Positions 1 through 6,160 are shown, counted from the stretch's first letter. The stretch: DNA of 7,048 nucleotides from an uncultured Brevinema sp. (GCA_947036575.1 CAMQSH010000102.1:1-7048); one strand, 5' to 3'. The notes: a model not told the origin generated them from the letters alone. Made by a program: numbers and translations.

Positions 1-23
1 CAACTTATTTTAAGTATAAAAAG

Positions 24-52
24 ATCATAACAGAATCAAAAATAAATGTCAA
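24..52 (-). promoter_or_regulatory. Sigma-70-type promoter for a leftward gene beyond the left edge
   Basis: Read leftward, TTGACA (52-47) is followed by a 17-base spacer and TATGAT (29-24). The predicted transcription start is near position 17, so the gene it serves lies outside the window. The spacer is T-rich and differs at only three of 17 positions from the spacers of the promoters of the ankyrin gene (1756-1784) and pduB (901-929). All three look like members of one promoter family. The call rests on sequence match only. Confidence 0.6.
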
Positions 53-97
53 TCCCCCTCAACAACTTATATTTTTAATATGATATAAATATATACA

Positions 98-141
98 ATA
101 AAAAATAACACCACTATTATACTTAGGGTGTTATTTTTTAT
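98..141 (-). terminator. Intrinsic terminator downstream of pduB
   Basis: A perfect 15-bp inverted repeat (98-112 with 127-141) surrounds a 14-base loop. Its closing end is ACACC/GGTGT and its base is an A/T run, so each strand leaves the stem through a run of T. It lies 16 bases beyond the pduB stop codon in the leftward direction and would end the pduB transcript. The same hairpin could act in the other direction, but no rightward gene reaches it in this window. Confidence 0.85.
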
Positions 142-157
142 AAGGTAATAAATTTCT

Positions 158-859
158 TTATATGATATAGGATGGTGCAGAGTTTGTTGGTGTACTGCCC
201 AAAGCTCCTAATAAATCACAACCAATATCACGTCCAGCCATAACAGCTTGTTTTACAGCACCAGCCTCTCCATAGATAGATAAGATTATTTCGTTACTAA
301 AACTGGTACCATGAGCTGGTGAACTATATTCAAGCACCGTAACATTAGCAGTTTTGAGAGCAGTGTCAGCCATCACGACTCCAATAGCAGCCGGAGCACC
401 TACTATTAGTCCAAATGCTTGCCCAACAGGACATCCAAAAGCTTTGTGTATGATATGACTGGCACGAGCTGTGTATTGTACTTCGATATGTCCAGCTTCG
501 TTAGTGTATACTTCTCCGACTGTTCTATATAAATCTTCTAGGGTTAGTTCTACAGCAAGGCGTGCATCAGAAACATCATCTGATCCGAAAATCATCAAAG
601 TACCATGTCCAGCTCCATCTTTGGTATCACGAGCAAACTCAAGAGCAATGATTTCAGTATTGGTGGCTTTGATTGCTTCATCACCTGATACAATATGAAG
701 ACCAGAGCCGACTCTGCCCCCAATAATACCAATAGAACGATAAGCTTTGCTCAAATTCATTTTTTTTGCAATACTTGGATCAATATTGGCGATAACTAAG
801 CCAATAGTATCCCCAACAGATGTTCCGACAAATTCAGTAGCTTTTGGTATATTTTTCAC
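158..859 (-). CDS. pduB: PduB-type BMC shell protein (tandem BMC domains), short PduB' form
   Basis: This is a structural protein of bacterial microcompartment shells. Family members form trimers that look hexameric, with two BMC domains per chain, and tile the facets of propanediol/glycerol-type compartments in the cytosol. The 233 residues match PduB' from end to end: TEFVGTSVGDTIGLVIAN near residues 8-25, RSIGIIGGRVGSG (41-53), DEAIKATNTE (60-69), NEAGHIEVQYTARAS (120-134) and YSSPAHGTSFSNE (178-190). Domain 1 spans roughly 10-115 and domain 2 roughly 125-225. The start is GTG at 859, supported by AGAGG seven bases upstream. An in-frame TAA only five codons further upstream rules out the approximately 37-residue N-terminal extension of full-length PduB, which in Salmonella ties the shell to the enzyme core. 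The gene is monocistronic in appearance, with its own promoter (901-929) and terminator (98-141), and there is no other shell or pdu enzyme gene in the window. The family assignment is very secure; function as part of a complete compartment is inferred. Confidence 0.95.
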   Translation of the reverse strand: MKNIPKATEFVGTSVGDTIGLVIANIDPSIAKKMNLSKAYRSIGIIGGRVGSGLHIVSGDEAIKATNTEIIALEFARDTKDGAGHGTLMIFGSDDVSDARLAVELTLEDLYRTVGEVYTNEAGHIEVQYTARASHIIHKAFGCPVGQAFGLIVGAPAAIGVVMADTALKTANVTVLEYSSPAHGTSFSNEIILSIYGEAGAVKQAVMAGRDIGCDLLGALGSTPTNSAPSYII

Positions 860-900
860 AATAACGCCTCTTTAAAGTTGAAAGTGTTTTATTCTCATAA

Positions 901-929
901 ATTATAATAGAACAAAAAATAAAAGTCAA
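901..929 (-). promoter_or_regulatory. Promoter of pduB
   Basis: Read leftward, TTGACT (929-924), a 17-base spacer and a perfect TATAAT (906-901) form a near-consensus sigma-70 promoter. It gives a predicted start near 894 and a leader of about 35 bases before the GTG of pduB. The segment 901-944 is repeated with 42 of 44 bases identical at 1756-1799, where it serves the ankyrin gene. Confidence 0.8.
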
Positions 930-944
930 TAAAATTATAAATAT
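901..944. repeat. Direct repeat copy A (44 bp), promoter-bearing
   Basis: This segment matches 1756-1799 at 42 of 44 positions (differences at 903/1758 and 937/1792) in the same orientation, with an offset of 855 bases. The two copies flank the ankyrin-repeat gene, and each contains the promoter of the gene to its left. Confidence 0.85.
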
Positions 945-983
945 ATATGTAGTATCTGCTTATTTATATGGTAGTGAACAAGA

Positions 984-1724
984 TTATTTTGTAGCACCGT
1001 TTTTTATTAAAAATTCAGGGGCTTCAATATATCCAGATTCGGAAGCCAAATCTAGGGGCCTTTCCCCTTGTTTTGTTTTAGCATTAATATCAGCGCCACT
1101 TTTAATTAAAAGCTCAAGTAATAAGGGGCTACCACCTCTTACAGCAAAATGTATAGGAACATCGCCTTGACTATTTTTAGCATTGACATCAGCTCCCTTA
1201 TCAATTAAATATTTAGCAAGTTTAATATTAGCAGTAAAAGCAACAATATGTAGAGGTGTTGTATATCCGTATGCTTTAGGATTGGTAGTATAACTATCTA
1301 TTAAAAGTTTAACCACTTCTAAATGTCCATTTTCATAAGCAAATATTAGAGCAGATCGATTGTATTCATCGGTAGCATTAATATCGGCATCATTTTTTAT
1401 TAAAAGTTTAGCCATTTCTAAATGTCCCTCTTTTGAGGCACTATGTAAAGGTGTTGTATATCCATATGCTTCAGCATTAACATTGGCACCTTTATCTATT
1501 AAGAGTTTTGCTATTTCTGTATACCCTTTATATGAAGCAATATGTAGAATTGTTGACTCACTAGTACTATCTATAGTATTAGCATCAGCACCCTTTTTAA
1601 TCAAGGATTTGACTGCTTTTAGATCTCTATTTTCTGTAGCTTTTATCAAAGCTTCATCTATATCATTCCCATAACTAATAGAAGACAATAATATAAAAAT
1701 TCCTAGTACTGAGATTTTATTCAT
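984..1724 (-). CDS. Secreted ankyrin-repeat protein
   Basis: This 246-residue protein has an N-terminal signal peptide (charged MNK, hydrophobic core, likely cleavage after SYG at residue 19), so it is exported, probably to the periplasm. The rest is about seven ankyrin repeats of 31-33 residues: roughly 22-51, 56-84, 88-118, 121-150 (degenerate second half), 153-184, 187-217 and 220-246. The usual signatures are visible, such as TPLH, LLIDKGA and ADINA. Repeats 3 and 5 both carry AYGYTTPLH and are also alike at DNA level (around 1250-1283 and 1444-1477, 195 bases apart), which points to internal duplication. Ankyrin arrays bind other proteins; no catalytic domain is present and the partner is unknown. 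Translation starts at ATG 1724 with AGGAG (1732-1736) upstream. The gene has its own promoter (1756-1784), nearly identical to that of pduB downstream, and no terminator is visible between the two, so they may be co-expressed. The fold is secure and the role is unknown. Confidence 0.9.
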   Translation of the reverse strand: MNKISVLGIFILLSSISYGNDIDEALIKATENRDLKAVKSLIKKGADANTIDSTSESTILHIASYKGYTEIAKLLIDKGANVNAEAYGYTTPLHSASKEGHLEMAKLLIKNDADINATDEYNRSALIFAYENGHLEVVKLLIDSYTTNPKAYGYTTPLHIVAFTANIKLAKYLIDKGADVNAKNSQGDVPIHFAVRGGSPLLLELLIKSGADINAKTKQGERPLDLASESGYIEAPEFLIKNGATK

Positions 1725-1755
1725 TTTAGTACTCCTGTAATTTTAACTCTAAATA

Positions 1756-1784
1756 ATCATAATAGAACAAAAAATAAAAGTCAA
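1756..1784 (-). promoter_or_regulatory. Promoter of the ankyrin-repeat gene
   Basis: Read leftward, TTGACT (1784-1779), a 17-base spacer and TATGAT (1761-1756) are followed by a start near 1749 and the AGGAG/ATG of the ankyrin gene. The spacer is identical to that of the pduB promoter. It begins just 22 bases beyond the stop codon of the beta-helix gene, so transcripts from upstream may also read through. Confidence 0.78.
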
Positions 1785-1799
1785 TAAAATTGTAAATAT
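1756..1799. repeat. Direct repeat copy B (44 bp), promoter-bearing
   Basis: This is the partner of 901-944 (42 of 44 bases identical, same orientation). It holds the promoter of the ankyrin gene and ends 7 bases before the stop codon of the beta-helix gene. Confidence 0.85.
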
Positions 1800-1806
1800 T
1801 GCCTAT

Positions 1807-3537
1807 CTACCATACCTTAGGACGGTTGTATTTATTTCTTTCATTTTTATATAAATTCATTGCTTCTGGATGAAGATTATTAAAAGGAGTCTCAGTATAT
1901 TCAAAGGAAAGAGGAGTTGTCTGTCTGTTCTCAATGATCCTTTCTCCTGTAGGGTTATCATATCTATTATCGTGTATTTGGATTTTACTATCGTGGACTT
2001 CTTGAGAAACATTAACATCTCTTTTCGTATAGAGATCTGGGCTTCTATCATTGAGCCTTAATAGAGTTACATTATTAGCAGGATTTAGTGTTCCATCAAT
2101 CCATGTTGTTTGTATATTTTTTTGAGATATTCTATTTCCTGAGACAACAATATATCTGAGTCTTTTTAACATTTCCTCTATTCCATCAGAATCATAGGAA
2201 GAATGATTTTCATTAACTTTATCACCCTTGGTAAAACACTCATCAAAGGTAATCCCCATAGTATAAGATCCTGTTGCATCGTTTAGTTTCAAATAGTTAT
2301 TCATAACAAGCATATTACTAAAAGTTTTATCTAATTCTTTAGAACGTACCAAAATAATACCTGTATTTTCAAAAGAATTATTTATAATAGCAATATTAAT
2401 ACCACTTTTTAGTTTGAGTCCGCCTGATGCGTCATTAGCCCAGCCTCGAATAAGATTACCAGCAAACAATACATTTTTTGTTCCTCTGAGATAGGCAGCA
2501 TGATCAAAAAATCTATTATCTCCCCCTCTTGGCATACCATTAGGAGTAGTAACTAAAGATTCTGTAGCATAAGATCTAGAAAACCAGCCATTAAAAAGAT
2601 TGTTCACGATTTTTAGATTTTGAGCTACACTAGTAGGCACATTAACATTAGGGACAGTATTGATAGCAGTCGTAAAATAAACTTGGTCTGCAGGGTTTCC
2701 TGCTTTGTCAACCATTAAAGAGCTAGCTCTTGTTATTGTAGATTTTAAGTCTGCTGTTTTAGCAAATGATAGAGCTTTGTTGATTTCGGTGGTTCTCAAG
2801 CCAAAAATATTATCTGAAATGACAACATCAGATACTGTTGCAAAACGAATACCATACTGCCTACGTTTCATATATTCGTCAGTTTGAGCGGCTGCAGTTT
2901 GATGATTAAGTACAGGGCTATTTTTATAGGCTTCGAATTTGTTCTGAGAACGTAAAAAGACACTGTTTTTTATAGTGATATTGTCTGTGCTAGGGTTTCC
3001 AGAGTATTCTCCAAATTGAAGAAAGTAATCATCATTTAATTTACCAGATTTGTTAGGATAGTTATCATCAGTCGTACCATTATACACAAGATCATAAAAA
3101 ATATTACTATCAAATTTTATATTTTCGGAACTTCCCTTTATTGACATTCTAACATTAGCCCAAGCAATATTATAAAAAGTTAAATTTTTTACACTATGAC
3201 ATTCTATATTTTTAGGGTATTCTTCTGCTTTGTTAAAACGAAAAATAGTATTACCTTTTGGATCACCATAAAAAACTTTGCCATTAAAATCAGATAATTT
3301 TAATGTCTTGAAATTATATTCACCTTTAGGAATAAACCAAATATGGATACTAGAATTATTTTTAATAATTGATGTGAGTTTTACTCCTGCATCTTGAGTC
3401 ACATCAAGAGAAGGGAATAAACCATAATCAGCTACAGAGGGAGTACCTTGGGGGGGCTGTGCATCCATACCTTCAGTACTACCTAATATGGTACAGTGTG
3501 TAAATAGTATTAGTAATACAATAAAATATTTTTTCAT
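1807..3537 (-). CDS. Secreted right-handed beta-helix protein, pectate-lyase-like
   Basis: This 576-residue protein begins with a signal peptide (MKKYFIVLLILF followed by a polar stretch, probable cleavage near residues 19-23). A cysteine at residue 15 follows FTH, a poor lipobox, so a lipoprotein is less likely. After a Pro/Gln-rich linker, VADYGLFPSLDVTQDAG (35-51) and FIPKGEYNF (68-76) resemble the opening of the Pectate_lyase_3-type beta-helix fold. The body shows repeated strand-turn units ending in N-x-x-F-like rungs: 186-194 NITIKNSVF, 238-245 VVISDNIF, 308-315 LKIVNNLF, 356-363 VLFAGNLI, 382-389 IAIINNSF, 409-416 MLVMNNYL, 463-470 IVVSGNRI and 519-526 IQIHDNRY. This is the pattern of a parallel beta-helix with asparagine ladders. 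Such proteins are polysaccharide lyases, hydrolases, epimerases or adhesins; I cannot assign catalytic residues or substrate. ATG 3537 has AGGAG (3548-3544) six bases upstream. A run of seven C lies in codons 28-30. The fold is likely; the activity is unknown. Confidence 0.8.
   Translation of the reverse strand: MKKYFIVLLILFTHCTILGSTEGMDAQPPQGTPSVADYGLFPSLDVTQDAGVKLTSIIKNNSSIHIWFIPKGEYNFKTLKLSDFNGKVFYGDPKGNTIFRFNKAEEYPKNIECHSVKNLTFYNIAWANVRMSIKGSSENIKFDSNIFYDLVYNGTTDDNYPNKSGKLNDDYFLQFGEYSGNPSTDNITIKNSVFLRSQNKFEAYKNSPVLNHQTAAAQTDEYMKRRQYGIRFATVSDVVISDNIFGLRTTEINKALSFAKTADLKSTITRASSLMVDKAGNPADQVYFTTAINTVPNVNVPTSVAQNLKIVNNLFNGWFSRSYATESLVTTPNGMPRGGDNRFFDHAAYLRGTKNVLFAGNLIRGWANDASGGLKLKSGINIAIINNSFENTGIILVRSKELDKTFSNMLVMNNYLKLNDATGSYTMGITFDECFTKGDKVNENHSSYDSDGIEEMLKRLRYIVVSGNRISQKNIQTTWIDGTLNPANNVTLLRLNDRSPDLYTKRDVNVSQEVHDSKIQIHDNRYDNPTGERIIENRQTTPLSFEYTETPFNNLHPEAMNLYKNERNKYNRPKVW
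3450..3456 (-). repeat. Poly-C (C7) tract early in the beta-helix coding sequence
   Basis: Seven consecutive G on the + strand (C on the coding strand) span codons 28-30 (Gln-Pro-Pro-Gln), just after the signal peptide. Such a run is unusual in AT-rich DNA. A one-base change in length would shift the frame before the beta-helix domain, the arrangement of slipped-strand contingency loci. Seven bases is near the lower limit for known phase-variable tracts. Confidence 0.9.
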
Positions 3538-3591
3538 TTTAAACTCCTGATATTTATACTAAATAATATTATAATAATTTTCTTTATTCTA

Positions 3592-3619
3592 ATTATAGTA
3601 TTATTTTAGAGTTTGTCAA
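3592..3619 (-). promoter_or_regulatory. Promoter of the beta-helix gene
   Basis: Read leftward, a perfect TTGACA (3619-3614), a 16-base spacer and a perfect TATAAT (3597-3592) give a start near 3585. The leader of about 48 bases contains the AGGAG ribosome binding site. Its spacer is unrelated to those of the ankyrin and pduB promoters. Confidence 0.8.
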
Positions 3620-3630
3620 TATGTATTAGT

Positions 3631-3654
3631 AATAATTAATATATATTAATTATT
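3631..3654. repeat. Perfect 24-bp AT-only palindrome between divergent promoters
   Basis: Each half (AATAATTAATAT) is the exact reverse complement of the other, with no central spacer. It lies between the leftward promoter at 3592-3619 and the rightward promoter at 3710-3738, where an operator or an architectural-protein site could sit. It is made only of A and T, so chance or a cruciform-prone sequence is also possible. No regulator gene is in the window. Confidence 0.5.
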
Positions 3655-3709
3655 TGTCAATATTACTTTGTTTAATCAAGAGATATAGCTATTATTTTTA
3701 TGAAAAAGA

Positions 3710-3738
3710 TTGATTTTTATAAAAATTTATGATATACT
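3710..3738 (+). promoter_or_regulatory. Promoter of the barrel-lipoprotein operon
   Basis: TTGATT (3710-3715), a 17-base spacer and TATACT (3733-3738) form a good sigma-70 promoter. The predicted start is near 3745. The leader of about 39 bases can form a small hairpin (TTCCT 3746-3750 with AGGAA 3757-3761) ahead of a strong GGAGGAG site (3770-3776). Confidence 0.75.
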
Positions 3739-3783
3739 CAAAATATTCCTTGATTTAGGAAATATATTGGGAGGAGTAGAACT

Positions 3784-4485
3784 ATGAAATTAATTAAAGT
3801 TTTATTTTTAGTGATATTATTTAATGGAGCCTCAAATATACATGCTGCTATTGGTATGCACAATTTTCAAATTAATGTTGGGGGTGGATATTCAGTAGGT
3901 TCTGTATATGATAGATTAATTTCTTCAGATTTAGGCTTTCGTGTAGATGTGCCTGGATATGATTTTAATGGTCCTATTTTTAAAACAGAAGTAGCTTATC
4001 TTTTACATGGTGTTCGTTCTAGTGGCTTGGTGAATGGCTTAGATATTCGTGCTAACTTTGTGATGTCATGGAAAGAAGGGCTTGTACTACAAAATCCTAC
4101 GGGAAACATTACTCAATCAGGAACATCTCTAGGTGGTGGTTTGCAAATTGCTTATACCTTAGGAGTTCAACTAAAAAATGGAAGTCGTGTAATGTTTGAC
4201 ATTATAGGATTTGGTGCATCAATCCATAAAAATGATGCCACAAGAACAATTAACTATGTAGATGATAGAGATAGTAAAACTAAAAATATAAATATTTCTA
4301 CTTCAGTTTCCTCGGAATATATTCTACCTGGTGTACACTATATTTCTAAAGGTGGTTTGACAGTAGGTGTTAGGAATATTCTACAAATGTCAGCATATAC
4401 AAGTGATGATGTTAGTCCTCTTGAAGTTATGCCTCATTTGGAATTTGTTACTGGTGCGTATGTTGGCTTTACATTTGGCAAATAA
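3784..4485 (+). CDS. Putative outer-membrane beta-barrel protein
   Basis: This 233-residue protein is exported: MKLIKVLFLVILFN is a signal-peptide core with likely cleavage at NIHA|A (after residue 21). The mature part is rich in Gly, Ser, Thr and aromatics and alternates polar and hydrophobic residues in strand-like stretches, for example FQINVGGGYSVGSVY (28-42), FKTEVAYLLHGV (66-77), GLDIRANFVMSW (85-96), LGGGLQIAYTLGVQL (116-130), GLTVGVRNILQMSAY (191-205) and FVTGAYVGFTFGK at the C-terminus (221-233). The final strand with Tyr-x-Gly-Phe-x-Phe resembles a barrel-assembly signal, although the last residue is Lys rather than Phe. I recognise no specific family. It is the first gene of a two-gene operon: the lipoprotein gene starts 18 bases after its stop. 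The start ATG has a near-ideal ribosome binding site (GGAGGAG, seven bases away). Export is secure; the barrel is a good inference from composition and ending; the function is unknown. Confidence 0.75.
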   Translation: MKLIKVLFLVILFNGASNIHAAIGMHNFQINVGGGYSVGSVYDRLISSDLGFRVDVPGYDFNGPIFKTEVAYLLHGVRSSGLVNGLDIRANFVMSWKEGLVLQNPTGNITQSGTSLGGGLQIAYTLGVQLKNGSRVMFDIIGFGASIHKNDATRTINYVDDRDSKTKNINISTSVSSEYILPGVHYISKGGLTVGVRNILQMSAYTSDDVSPLEVMPHLEFVTGAYVGFTFGK

Positions 4486-4503
4486 ATATTAGGAAGTATT
4501 ATT

Positions 4504-5193
4504 ATGAAATTATATTATTTAATGATTATGAGTGTATTACTTAGCTCTTGTTCTATTGATGAGTCAAGTATCATTTCAGATAAAGATGGTGATGGGCTAA
4601 GTGATGGGTTTTTTGGAGAAGTTTATGAAGATAGAAAATCATCAACTTTTCATAATCTTATAGGTGACTTAATATCTGATTCTTCTTCAAGAGCAACATG
4701 GTATAAAGGGGATGAAGCTATCAAATTACAAAGTATATGGACTTCTTCATATGAGAAGCAACTAATAAAAGATGGTGTTACTTATCAATGGGAAGAAACT
4801 TCCTTTAATAAAAAATATTCTATTTATCAGAAAATGACAGCAGACAATCCAACTTTCGGTACAGGCACCTATGTAGTGATGATAGTAGAAGCTATTCCTA
4901 TTTTTGATGAGAATCCAGCTGTATTACTAATTTCAAAAGATCCTGTTTTTAACGATATAGCAGATGCTAAAGCTTACGCTGATAATAATTTAATACCAGA
5001 ACTATCTATCTCTGTTCCTTTCCTTGATTTAGTATTTGATCCAGATACTCTAGTAATAGAAGATCACAATATGGTAGAGCATTTAGCAGCGATAACAGCT
5101 GAATATGAGCTTTTAGAAATCTTTGGAAGTAAAACTTATATAAACAAAAAAGAATTATTAGAACCTTATGGGTATCATATATTATTAAATTAA
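4504..5193 (+). CDS. Putative lipoprotein with DxDxDG calcium-loop-like motif
   Basis: This 229-residue protein starts with MKLYYLMIMSVLLSSC: the hydrophobic segment and lipobox LSSC place the lipidated cysteine at residue 16, so the protein is predicted to be membrane-anchored. Just after the anchor, DKDGDGLSD (26-34) matches the DxDxDGxxD loop that binds calcium in EF-hand-like and thrombospondin type-3 repeats; only one copy is present. The remainder is acidic, with no cysteine other than the anchor and no family I recognise; VVMIVEAIPIF (124-134) and SVPFLDLVF (170-178) look like buried beta-strands. Translation starts at ATG 4504 with AGGAAG seven bases upstream. The gene follows the putative outer-membrane barrel gene by 18 bases and precedes a strong terminator, so the two are one transcription unit and may act together at the envelope. 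Lipoprotein status is secure; calcium binding is inferred from the motif alone. Confidence 0.82.
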   Translation: MKLYYLMIMSVLLSSCSIDESSIISDKDGDGLSDGFFGEVYEDRKSSTFHNLIGDLISDSSSRATWYKGDEAIKLQSIWTSSYEKQLIKDGVTYQWEETSFNKKYSIYQKMTADNPTFGTGTYVVMIVEAIPIFDENPAVLLISKDPVFNDIADAKAYADNNLIPELSISVPFLDLVFDPDTLVIEDHNMVEHLAAITAEYELLEIFGSKTYINKKELLEPYGYHILLN

Positions 5194-5209
5194 TTATTAA
5201 TTATAAACT

Positions 5210-5243
5210 AAAATCCTCTACATAATTATGTGTAGAGGATTTT
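5210..5243 (+). terminator. Intrinsic terminator of the barrel-lipoprotein operon
   Basis: A 13-bp perfect stem (5210-5222 with 5231-5243) containing ATCCTCTACA and its complement has an 8-base loop and leads into a T-rich run (5239-5250). It begins 16 bases after the lipoprotein stop codon and separates this operon from cutC. Confidence 0.9.
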
Positions 5244-5282
5244 TATTTTTAAAGAATTATTTTCTAAAATAAGAGGAAACTA

Positions 5283-5311
5283 TTGTAATTCATCATAAGG
5301 CATTATATAAT
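5283..5311 (+). promoter_or_regulatory. Probable promoter of cutC
   Basis: TTGTAA (5283-5288), a 17-base spacer and a perfect TATAAT (5306-5311) are found between the preceding terminator and cutC. The -35 box matches consensus at four of six positions. The predicted leader is about 54 bases. Confidence 0.55.
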
Positions 5312-5371
5312 AAATAATACTCAGAGCATAATATAAAGAAGCTCATTGACTTAATATCTTTGGAGGCTATT

Positions 5372-5992
5372 ATGATTCAGATTAAAAGAGAACAATGTGT
5401 GGAAAATTTCGATCAGGCATTGTCAGCTCATCTTAATAAAGTTGATTATATAGAATTATGTGATAATCTTGCAGTAGGTGGGACTACTCCTTCTTATGGG
5501 GTTTTACAACAATGTCAAAAAATGATTTCAACGCCAATGACCGTACTTATTAGAGCTAGAGGTGGAGATTTTATTTATACAGATGAAGAAATTGAAATCA
5601 TGAGTAATGATATTCAAGTATGTAGTCAACTAAAATACGATAGTATTAGAGTAGGGGCGATAACAAAAAATAATACTCTAGATGAAAAGGCGATGACACT
5701 ATGGAAAGAAAGAGCTAAATCAATGGCGGTGAGTTGTCATATGGCTTTTGATATACTTGATAATTACGAATATGCGATAGATCAATTAGTAGCGTGGGGT
5801 TTTGATGCTATTCTTACTAAAGGACATGTTACCCAAAAAGCTCCTCAAAATCTGGAAAATCTAAAAAAATTAGTCACCTATGCTGGAGATAGAATTTGTA
5901 TTATTCCTGGCGCTGGTATCACTAAAGAAAATTATCAAGATATTGCCAAACAAACTGGGGCAGATAGAATTCATGGTACAAAAATCAGATAA
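5372..5992 (+). CDS. cutC: CutC family protein (copper homeostasis family, TIM barrel)
   Basis: This 206-residue cytosolic protein belongs to the CutC family, TIM-barrel proteins long described as copper homeostasis factors. The copper role is doubtful: in E. coli the phenotype was traced to the small RNA MicL encoded within the gene. Family landmarks, in order, are YIELCDNLAVGGTTPSYG (26-43), IRARGGDFIYTDEE (60-73; family RPRGGDF), SCHMAFD (121-127; family TFHRAFD), ILTKG (147-151), IPGAGIT (178-184) and RIHGTK (199-204). The Arg of HRAFD is Met here and the Pro of RPRGGDF is Ala. The length fits the short bacterial form and is about 40 residues less than E. coli CutC. ATG 5372 is chosen because GGAGG (5362-5366) lies just before it; the in-frame TTG at 5360 would overlap that site. 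It appears monocistronic, between its own promoter and a non-coding stretch. Family assignment is secure; the biochemical function is not established. Confidence 0.93.
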   Translation: MIQIKREQCVENFDQALSAHLNKVDYIELCDNLAVGGTTPSYGVLQQCQKMISTPMTVLIRARGGDFIYTDEEIEIMSNDIQVCSQLKYDSIRVGAITKNNTLDEKAMTLWKERAKSMAVSCHMAFDILDNYEYAIDQLVAWGFDAILTKGHVTQKAPQNLENLKKLVTYAGDRICIIPGAGITKENYQDIAKQTGADRIHGTKIR

Positions 5993-6071
5993 TGTTAATA
6001 ATACCTTTAGTATATGATATAATATATAAAGAAAGTAAAACTATTATATAGTAAAGGAACAGTAGGTGAAT

Positions 6072-6090
6072 AAAAAATCAATTTTTGATT
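6072..6090 (-). terminator. Possible weak terminator of a leftward transcript
   Basis: A 6-bp stem (6076-6081 with 6085-6090, AATCAA/TTGATT) has a 3-base loop and, read leftward, leads straight into TTTTTTA. The stem is AT-rich and short, so strength is doubtful. It lies about 410 bases downstream of the promoter at 6488-6515 in the same direction. Confidence 0.35.
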
Positions 6091-6160
6091 AGATTTTAAT
6101 TTGTTAATTATTGTTATATAGGGGAGTTGCTATTAGTGTTTTTGCTCCTATATTTCTACC

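Noticed and set aside
471..698. Plus-strand open frame opposite pduB
   Set aside because: It lies entirely inside the strongly conserved pduB sequence, has no ribosome binding site, and its translation resembles no protein.
1807..3537. Lipoprotein reading of the beta-helix protein (Cys15)
   Set aside because: The residues before the cysteine are FTH, with His at -1, which does not fit a lipobox; ordinary signal-peptidase cleavage further on is more plausible.
5360..5371. TTG at 5360 as an earlier start of cutC
   Set aside because: It would place the GGAGG ribosome binding site inside the coding sequence, while ATG 5372 has ideal spacing from that site and begins where the family alignment begins.
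6066..6092. GTG start with AGGA upstream in the interval after cutC
   Set aside because: The frame closes after eight codons. It could be the stub of a lost gene, but nothing downstream continues it in any frame.
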